Below, piece after piece: positions 56,306 through 64,000 of a stretch of 64,000 nt of DNA. Each line of letters starts with the position of its first letter. Position 1 is the first letter of the stretch. The position numbers were made by a program, and so were the translations under genes. A model generated the notes under the pieces. That model was not told the DNA's origin. It saw nothing but the letters and a program-made list of their open reading frames with translations, and did no database searches. The stretch lies in contig NZ_NPMS01000002.1 in the NCBI RefSeq assembly GCF_002266285.1, positions 248,001 through 312,000 on the forward strand, written 5' to 3'. Origin of the DNA: Virgibacillus indicus. GTDB taxonomy: Bacteria; Bacillota; Bacilli; Bacillales; Amphibacillaceae.

Positions 56306-58822
56306 ATGGCAGAGGGACAGCGTCCAAACGTACAGGAAATTAATATCAGTAATGAAATGCGTACTTCTTTTCTCGATTATGCAATGAGTGTAATTGTTTC
56401 TCGTGCATTACCAGATGTACGTGACGGGATGAAACCCGTACACCGGAGAATTTTGTATGCAATGAATGACTTGGGAATGCATTCGGATAAAGCACATAAA
56501 AAATCAGCACGTATTGTTGGTGAGGTAATTGGTAAGTATCATCCACACGGTGATTCTGCTGTTTATGAAACTATGGTACGGATGGCTCAGGATTTCAGCT
56601 ATCGCTATATGCTCGTGGATGGCCACGGAAACTTCGGCTCTGTTGACGGTGATTCAGCGGCAGCCATGCGTTATACCGAGGCAAGAATGTCCAAAATTTC
56701 TATGGAGCTTTTGCGGGACATTAATAAAGATACCATAGATTATCAGGATAACTATGACGGTGCCGAACGCGAACCCGTTGTTTTCCCAGCACGCTTTCCG
56801 AATTTGCTTGTTAATGGAACTTCAGGGATCGCAGTAGGTATGGCAACCAATATACCACCACATAATTTAGGAGAAACAATTGATGCAGTTTTAGCTGTGA
56901 GCAAGAACCCAGATATTACAATCGATGAGTTGATGGAAGACTATATTCATGGTCCGGATTTTCCAACAGCGGGTATGATATTGGGTAAAAGTGGAATCCG
57001 CAAAGCATATGAAACCGGAAAAGGATCAATTACAATCCGGGCAAAAGCGGATATTGAAGAGCATGCAAATGGTAAATCAACGATTATCGTTACGGAATTG
57101 CCTTATCAGGTAAACAAGGCAAAACTAATTGAAAAAATTGCGGAGCATGTACGGGATAAACGGATTGAAGGCATTACCGATCTGCGGGATGAGTCGGATC
57201 GTAACGGGATGCGTGTCGTTATGGAATTACGCCGTGACGCAAATGCCAATGTTGTTTTGAATAATCTGTACAAACATACGGCAATGCAGACTACTTTTGG
57301 AATTAATACACTGGCACTTGTTAATGGACAGCCGAAAGTACTGACAATCAAGCAATGCTTAGAGTATTATCTTGAGCACCAGCAGGAAATCATCCGCAGG
57401 CGTACTGCATTTGAATTGCGTAAGGCTGAGGCACGTGCACATATTTTAGAAGGCTTGCGTATCGCCCTGGATCACTTGGATGAAGTAATTTCATTGATCC
57501 GTAATTCAAAAACAACCGATATAGCCCGTGACGGCTTGATGGAACGCTTTAAATTATCCGAAAAGCAGGCACAGGCAATTCTGGATATGCGTCTTCAACG
57601 TTTAACAGGCTTAGAGCGTGAGAAAATTGAAAATGAATATAATGAGCTGCAAAAACTGATTGCTGAACTAAAAGCAATTCTAGCAGATGAAGAAAAAGTA
57701 CTTGAAATCATTCGTGAAGAACTTACAGAAGTTAAAGAGCGCTATAATGACGAGCGCCGTACAGAAATTGTACTTGGCGGTACTGACTTTTTCGAGGATG
57801 AGGATTTGATTCCTGTAGAAAATATCGTCATAACGCTTACGCATCAAGGGTATATTAAACGATTGCCATCCTCTACCTACCGTACGCAGAAGCGAGGCGG
57901 CCGTGGTATTCAGGGAATGGGTACAAACGAAGATGATTTCGTGGAACATTTAGTATCCACTTCGACACACGATACTGTACTTTTCTTTACAAATAAAGGA
58001 AAAGTGTATAAAGCGAAAGGATATGAAATTCCTGAATTTAACCGTACAGCCAAAGGAATTCCAATTATTAATCTGCTGCAGGTGGAAAAAGGCGAATGGG
58101 TAAATGCAGTTATTTCCGTTAGTGAATATAACGAAGATGCTTATTTATTCTTTACAACTAAATTTGGTATTTCCAAACGTACGACCCTGGCTCAATATGC
58201 GAATATCCGTAAAGGCGGACTAATTGCTGTTGGACTTCGTGAAGAAGATGAACTCATATCTGTACGGCTGACAGATGGAACGAAAGATATGATGATTGCT
58301 ACCAAAAATGGTTATCTCATCCGCTTTGAGGAAACTCAAATCAGATCAATGGGGAGAACTGCTGCAGGGGTGAAAGGTATTTCCCTTAGAGGTGATGATG
58401 AAGTTGTTTCCATGGAAATAATTGAGGAAGACTCAAGGATTCTCCATGTAACCAATAAGGGTTATGGAAAACAGACACCTGAAGCAGAATACCGGATAAC
58501 CAACCGTGGAGGAAAAGGGATCTTCACCTGTAAATTATCGGAAAAAACTGGTCATGTTGTTGCTGTTAAAGCTGTTTCCGGTGAAGAAGATTTAATGCTT
58601 ATTACGGTAGCCGGTGTTTTGATCAGAATACCTGTTGGAGATATTTCAGAAACAGGACGCAACACAATGGGTGTACGCCTCATTCGTCTCCAGGACGAGG
58701 AGGAAGTGGCAACCGTCGCAAAAATCGATGATGACGAGGAAGAAGAAGTATCCGAAGAAATCGAGCAAGAAACAAGCACTGAAACTGCTGAAAATACAAA
58801 CGATACAACTGAGGAAGAATAG
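56306..58822 (+). CDS. gyrA: DNA gyrase subunit A
   Basis: 838 residues from the ATG 6 bases after AGGAGGT; an upstream in-frame ATG lacks spacing. Catalytic Tyr123 in RYTEARM; quinolone-region residues Ser84 and Glu88 are the drug-sensitive type. C-terminal beta-pinwheel with the GyrA box QKRGGRG. The tail is strongly acidic ([11 protein letters not shown] and on), longer than in B. subtilis. In B. subtilis an rRNA operon follows; here there is none. Confidence 0.98.
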   Translation: MAEGQRPNVQEINISNEMRTSFLDYAMSVIVSRALPDVRDGMKPVHRRILYAMNDLGMHSDKAHKKSARIVGEVIGKYHPHGDSAVYETMVRMAQDFSYRYMLVDGHGNFGSVDGDSAAAMRYTEARMSKISMELLRDINKDTIDYQDNYDGAEREPVVFPARFPNLLVNGTSGIAVGMATNIPPHNLGETIDAVLAVSKNPDITIDELMEDYIHGPDFPTAGMILGKSGIRKAYETGKGSITIRAKADIEEHANGKSTIIVTELPYQVNKAKLIEKIAEHVRDKRIEGITDLRDESDRNGMRVVMELRRDANANVVLNNLYKHTAMQTTFGINTLALVNGQPKVLTIKQCLEYYLEHQQEIIRRRTAFELRKAEARAHILEGLRIALDHLDEVISLIRNSKTTDIARDGLMERFKLSEKQAQAILDMRLQRLTGLEREKIENEYNELQKLIAELKAILADEEKVLEIIREELTEVKERYNDERRTEIVLGGTDFFEDEDLIPVENIVITLTHQGYIKRLPSSTYRTQKRGGRGIQGMGTNEDDFVEHLVSTSTHDTVLFFTNKGKVYKAKGYEIPEFNRTAKGIPIINLLQVEKGEWVNAVISVSEYNEDAYLFFTTKFGISKRTTLAQYANIRKGGLIAVGLREEDELISVRLTDGTKDMMIATKNGYLIRFEETQIRSMGRTAAGVKGISLRGDDEVVSMEIIEEDSRILHVTNKGYGKQTPEAEYRITNRGGKGIFTCKLSEKTGHVVAVKAVSGEEDLMLITVAGVLIRIPVGDISETGRNTMGVRLIRLQDEEEVATVAKIDDDEEEEVSEEIEQETSTETAENTNDTTEEE

Positions 58823-58832
58823 GAATTTGAAG

Positions 58833-58865
58833 AGAAAAGGTGGCTGTAATAGTCACCTTCTTTTC
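58833..58865 (+). terminator. terminator of gyrA
   Basis: AAGGTG pairs with CACCTT around an 11-base loop, then CTTTTC. Moderate strength. Confidence 0.55.
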
Positions 58866-58978
58866 TTACACATATCAGGTTACGCCGCAGTATATTGCAA
58901 CCGCGACCCAGATAGCAACAATCCATATGGAAGTAGTTTTAGATTTTAAACACATGTGACTTTACAGGGGGAAGACAT

Positions 58979-60082
58979 ATGCGCGTATCACCTTCGCAGC
59001 TCGTTCCAGGCTGTGTATTGCTAAAAGATGTCATAGGCAAATCCAATCATCCACTCGTAACAAAAAATACAGTCCTAACAGATGAGCATATTCTGATATT
59101 GCAAAAATTCCTGATACAATCCGTGGAGGTTTCTTCGAGACTTGAGGAAGGGGAGGTTTTCAAGCCGAAACCGGAAGAAAAGAAGGATAATAATCAGGAA
59201 CGGAAGCAGTTGGGAAAAGGCGAAGAGAAGGTTATGCCATTTCCAGATCACTATCAAAACGCCGTTATATCCTATGAAAAAATTTATAAACAATTGCAAA
59301 GTGGTATGGCAATTGATATGCCAGAGGTCCGTAAGCTTCTTATTCCACTTCTGGAGCGGATTGATGAGATTGGTGCAGCTGTATTTACATTGCATAACTA
59401 TGCGACGAAGGAGAAATACTTTTACCATCACAGCATTGCTGTTGCCATTCTTTCAGCATTTATCGGGAAACAGATGGGCTATGGAAAAGGAGAGTGGCTG
59501 CAGATTGGCCTTGCCGGTTTCTTAAGCGACAGCGGAATGGCTAAAGTTGATCCCAAAATCGCTACGAAAAACAATACATTAACATTTATGGAAAAGGAAG
59601 AAATGAAAAAGCACCCAACGTATTCCTACCGGCTTGTAGAGGATATAGCAACCGTTACGCATGGAGTAAAACTGGCGGTGCTGCAGCATCATGAGCGAAT
59701 CGATGGAAGCGGTTATCCACTGGGTCTTTTTAGGGAAAAAATTCATATGTATGCACGTATTGTAGCAGTATGTGATATCTATCATGCGATGACAAGTGAA
59801 CGATTATATAAAGAAAAGCAATCTCCTTTTAAGGTAATAGAAGAGCTTGAGAAGGAGCAATTTTCCAAGCTTGATCCAAGAGTTGTTTATAATTTTATTA
59901 GTAGCCTGACTAACTTTTCGATTGGAACAAAGATTAAATTATCAAACGGGCAAATTGGCGAGATTGTATTTATTGATTCCCAAAAGCCAGCACGGCCCAT
60001 GGTACGGCTTGATGAAACAAAAGAAATTGTTTCATTGCAGAAGTCTTCCGATCTCCATATTGAAGAAGTTTTGGGGAACTAG
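58979..60082 (+). CDS. HD-GYP-like protein with a damaged HD motif
   Basis: 367 residues: a short N-terminal segment, a charged linker (about 62-85), then an HD-GYP-type domain. HH at 150-151 (YHHSIAVAI), HPTYSYRLV, HHERIDGSGYP (238-247) and CDIYHAMTSER (265-275) are intact, but the HD pair and following Lys of HDIGK are replaced: FLSDSGMAK (181-189) has Ser for His. HD-GYP proteins hydrolyse cyclic-di-GMP with two metals, so catalysis is doubtful. It overlaps convergent yaaC by 4 bases and occupies the place of the rRNA operon of B. subtilis. Confidence 0.8.
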   Translation: MRVSPSQLVPGCVLLKDVIGKSNHPLVTKNTVLTDEHILILQKFLIQSVEVSSRLEEGEVFKPKPEEKKDNNQERKQLGKGEEKVMPFPDHYQNAVISYEKIYKQLQSGMAIDMPEVRKLLIPLLERIDEIGAAVFTLHNYATKEKYFYHHSIAVAILSAFIGKQMGYGKGEWLQIGLAGFLSDSGMAKVDPKIATKNNTLTFMEKEEMKKHPTYSYRLVEDIATVTHGVKLAVLQHHERIDGSGYPLGLFREKIHMYARIVAVCDIYHAMTSERLYKEKQSPFKVIEELEKEQFSKLDPRVVYNFISSLTNFSIGTKIKLSNGQIGEIVFIDSQKPARPMVRLDETKEIVSLQKSSDLHIEEVLGN

Positions 60083-61041
60083 CTTTGCTGGTTCTCTTTT
60101 CTATGATTATACAATCTTTCTCCCAGCAGTTCAGGTATTTTGGTTGCTGTTATCTTCAAAAAGTGATGGATGAATGGATAATCCATGTCTGATTTTGTCA
60201 CCAGCAACTCTCCCCACCACTCTGTTTCATACCGGCTCAGCATGCTTAAATTATACAATAGCAAATAATGAACCATTATCTCTGGAATAGGTATAAAATG
60301 TTTTCTGTTCCGGGGAAAATAGATTTCTCTGCTTTCCAGGTGAATGAAAAATGGCCCTTTGCTTTCCGTAATCGGAGCGGATAATTCCATTCGTATCATT
60401 GATTTATCAACGTCCGAGTATTTGATTTTGGGCAATTGTGCCTGAATTCGCTGGATAAAGGCGTTCGCTGTTAAATGATAATGATCAAGGAGTTTAACTG
60501 GGAATTGCAGCAAAGGAGATCCAGCTGTCCCTGCAGCAGTCAGCATTGGCTGTTTATGAAAGCTAAACAAGACATCCATTTCAGGGATGAATGCAAATAA
60601 ATCTTCCATCTTGATTTTTTCAAATGAAAGTTTTTTTGCAGAAAATAGATGTTCCAGCGCATAGGGGAAAAGACCATTGTGCTGAACCTTGACCTCATCC
60701 TGCATAAATGTGTATTGTTTTTTCTTTTTTTTACGTGCAGATACCCCATGGGCGAGCAGACTTGTAGATTCAGGATAATCCGGTCTTAAGGTTACTAGGC
60801 ATGCTTTTATTAAGTGCACCATCCCGTAGAAAAACAAGACAGGACGCACTGTAAGATCCAGCTTTTTCCCATTTTCATAAAACTTATTTCCATGGTCAAG
60901 ATAATACATAAAGGTCTGGCAGTTTTCATAGCTTTTCGCTTCTGCATCAATACCATCCAGCCTTTGATAACAGTCCAGTAAGTACTGCTGCGCTGTTTGC
61001 TGGGAATTCAGATAGGTGTAAAATGCTTTAATATCCTTCAT
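60079..61041 (-). CDS. yaaC: YaaC family protein
   Basis: 320 residues, soluble. Features LVRPVLFFYGMVHLIKA (as TVRPVLFFYGMVHLIKACL), LLAHGVSARKKKKKQY, and a C-terminal EIMVHYLLLYNLSMLSRYETEWWGE-type helix region mark YaaC, always found beside guaB in Bacillales. Function unknown. It is read toward gyrA and shares the region upstream of guaB. Confidence 0.85.
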   Translation of the reverse strand: MKDIKAFYTYLNSQQTAQQYLLDCYQRLDGIDAEAKSYENCQTFMYYLDHGNKFYENGKKLDLTVRPVLFFYGMVHLIKACLVTLRPDYPESTSLLAHGVSARKKKKKQYTFMQDEVKVQHNGLFPYALEHLFSAKKLSFEKIKMEDLFAFIPEMDVLFSFHKQPMLTAAGTAGSPLLQFPVKLLDHYHLTANAFIQRIQAQLPKIKYSDVDKSMIRMELSAPITESKGPFFIHLESREIYFPRNRKHFIPIPEIMVHYLLLYNLSMLSRYETEWWGELLVTKSDMDYPFIHHFLKITATKIPELLGERLYNHRKENQQS

Positions 61042-61108
61042 AAAGACAACCCCATAACTATTAAAATATTTTGAATCTATTTATTTTTAAATTTCCAACA
61101 ATCTCTTG

Positions 61109-61137
61109 TTGAAAAACCTTTGTTGTTGGCGTATTGT
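61109..61137 (+). promoter_or_regulatory. candidate sigma-A promoter of guaB
   Basis: TTGAAA, a 17-base spacer, then TATTGT, about 90 bases before the guaB ATG. Both boxes are one or two bases from consensus. Confidence 0.4.
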
Positions 61138-61210
61138 ATATAAAAATAGAACCACTGTATAGTTTGAACGAAAAGGTAAATTAACATACAAAGAATAAGA
61201 CCACGATTAA

Positions 61211-62701
<1,491 letters not shown>

Positions 62702-62728
62702 AAGCTATTTACTGATTTTTGAAAATTT

Positions 62729-62757
62729 AGGTGGGGTCATTCCTCATCTATTTTTTT
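62729..62757 (+). terminator. terminator of guaB
   Basis: 8-bp stem AGGTGGGG / CCTCATCT with two G-U pairs, followed by A and seven Ts. Confidence 0.7.
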
Positions 62758-62856
62758 GCCTTTTTCTATGGTAAAATAATTAAGATGCATTTCAATAAGT
62801 ATAAAAATGCTAAACATATCTATTGGGGTCAAAATTTAAGGTGGAGGTACGGAAAG

Positions 62857-64000
62857 TTGAAATACAATGTAAAAAAATATTTCTCACTGTTACTGGTGAG
62901 TCTGCTAATAATGATGTCGATAATTACTCAGCCATTATCCGCACAAGCCGCGGAGAGCCTGGATTTGAATGCAGAATCAGCTATTTTAGTTGATGGAGAA
63001 ACGGGAAAGGTTTTATATGCTAAAAATGCTGATCAAGCCTTGCCGCCAGCCAGCATGACGAAAATGATGACAGAATATCTTGTTCTGGAAGCAATTAATA
63101 ATGGTGACATAAGCTGGGACACAACAACGCAAATCAGTGATTATCCATTTAGCATTTCCGCAAATCCATTATTTTCAGGAATCGGATTAACACAGAATAA
63201 AGATTATACAGTTCGAGAGCTGTACGAGGCTATGGCAGTTTTCTCAGATAATGCGACAACGATTGCACTTGCTGAGTTAATTGCAGGATCTGAAACTGAA
63301 TTTGTAAAATTAATGAATCAAAAAGCGGAAGAGATGGGTCTTCCCGAATATAAATTTGTAAATTCAAGCGGTTTGGATAATGAGTCCTTAGGTGATAACC
63401 GCCCGGAAGGTACAGAACCAAATGGAAGTAATTTATTATCTGCAAAGTCAGCAGCATTACTTGCCTATCATTTAGTAAATGATTTTGAGGAAGCATTGGA
63501 AATTTCCAGTAAAACAAAAGTAGAATTTGAAGGTTATACGGTAGAAAATCTGAACTGGATGCTTCCACATGAAGCTACATTCCTAAAAGCCTTTCACTAT
63601 GAGGGAATGGATGGGTTAAAAACAGGAAATACTGAGCTTGCAGGTTATACGTTTACCGGTACTGCCAAACGGGATGGAAAAAGATTAATTTCCGTTGTTA
63701 TGAAAACTTCAAGCAAAGAGGAACGTTTTCAGGAAACAAAGAAGCTATTGGATTATGGGTTTAATCAATTTGAAAATCAGGAACTATTTTCTGCCGGATA
63801 TCAGGTAGAAGGTGAATCTGCCATTCCGGTTGCAAAAGGAAAAGAAGATACTGTTGATGTATCAATTAAAGAGGGTATATCCATTCCTGTGAAACCGGAA
63901 GATGCCGAAGCTTACAGCATCAAATACAATATTGATAAAGATAAATTGAATGCTGACGGGAAATTAACAGCACCAATCGAAAAAGGGGAAAAGATTGGTA
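62857..64000 (+). CDS. dacA: D-alanyl-D-alanine carboxypeptidase DacA (PBP5), 5' part
   Basis: First 381 residues; the gene runs past the window. Starts at TTG 9 bases after GGTGGAGG. Signal peptide 1-31 (cut after SAQA). Penicillin-binding active site: Ser66-x-x-Lys69 in SMTK, SDN at 130-132 and KTG at 255-257. After residue 300 the C-terminal beta domain begins. It trims the terminal D-Ala from peptidoglycan stem peptides. Confidence 0.95.
   Translation, partial: MKYNVKKYFSLLLVSLLIMMSIITQPLSAQAAESLDLNAESAILVDGETGKVLYAKNADQALPPASMTKMMTEYLVLEAINNGDISWDTTTQISDYPFSISANPLFSGIGLTQNKDYTVRELYEAMAVFSDNATTIALAELIAGSETEFVKLMNQKAEEMGLPEYKFVNSSGLDNESLGDNRPEGTEPNGSNLLSAKSAALLAYHLVNDFEEALEISSKTKVEFEGYTVENLNWMLPHEATFLKAFHYEGMDGLKTGNTELAGYTFTGTAKRDGKRLISVVMKTSSKEERFQETKKLLDYGFNQFENQELFSAGYQVEGESAIPVAKGKEDTVDVSIKEGISIPVKPEDAEAYSIKYNIDKDKLNADGKLTAPIEKGEKIG

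Noticed and set aside
62729..62742. 14-bp string AGGTGGGGTCATTC shared by the guaB terminator and the right end of the tnpB element
   Set aside because: No further similarity around it; it is part of a sensible terminator hairpin, so probably chance.

Overview
The window is the replication-origin region of a low-GC, endospore-forming Bacillaceae chromosome. The gene order jag-spoIIIJ-rnpA-rpmH / oriC / dnaA-dnaN-yaaA-recF-remB-gyrB-gyrA matches Bacillus subtilis. So do the leftward series mnmE-mnmG-rsmG-noc-soj-spo0J, yyaC, ychF, rpsF-ssb-rpsR, yybS-gdpP-rplI-dnaB and walRKHIJ-htrA. Protein character and base composition suggest the Oceanobacillus/Virgibacillus group, but this is inference and no species is claimed. 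Genes left of about 49 kb are mostly on the minus strand and genes right of it mostly on the plus strand, as expected for replication diverging from oriC at about 49.0-51.2 kb.

Layout. 1-2 kb: end of a histidine phosphatase, a methyltransferase and a membrane-anchored XRE regulator with a palindromic operator. 2.2-8.9 kb: a tight seven-gene minus-strand operon (membrane protein, DUF4129, DUF4350, MoxR ATPase, DUF58, SpoIIM-like, RDD), probably one membrane-associated AAA+/VWA machine. 9-14.6 kb: accessory genes (pterin dehydratase, formate/nitrite channel, ABC exporter, a tnpB-only IS200/IS605-type element with its guide RNA region, DoxX). 15-21.9 kb: htrA and the walJIHKR cell-wall stress operon. 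22-32.6 kb: an M23 endopeptidase, dnaB-rplI-gdpP-yybS, rpsR-ssb-rpsF and ychF. 33-38.9 kb: small membrane proteins, MscS, yyaC, a channel-like protein, DUF554 and a class V aminotransferase. 39-48.9 kb: chromosome segregation (parB, parA, noc, two parS sites) and tRNA-modification/translation genes. 49-58.8 kb: oriC and the dnaA-gyrA replication genes. 59-64 kb: an HD-GYP-like protein, yaaC, guaB and the start of dacA.

The most unusual signals lie outside the genes. Four separate intergenic stretches (about 2.0, 9.1, 10.7 and 14.6 kb) hold short degenerate repeats with the same 21-bp period, two helical turns. Each array has its own core sequence, some switch orientation within the array, and each lies in the space downstream of a stop codon. 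A fifth intergenic stretch (22.06-22.31 kb) holds five tandem copies of a 52-53-bp dyad unit, close to five helical turns. DnaA-box clusters also occur outside oriC, at 14.8 and 46.5 kb, and a perfect Noc-binding sequence sits at 9.2 kb. No rRNA, tRNA, CRISPR array or prophage was seen. purA and rlmH, which flank the wal genes in B. subtilis, are absent from those positions.
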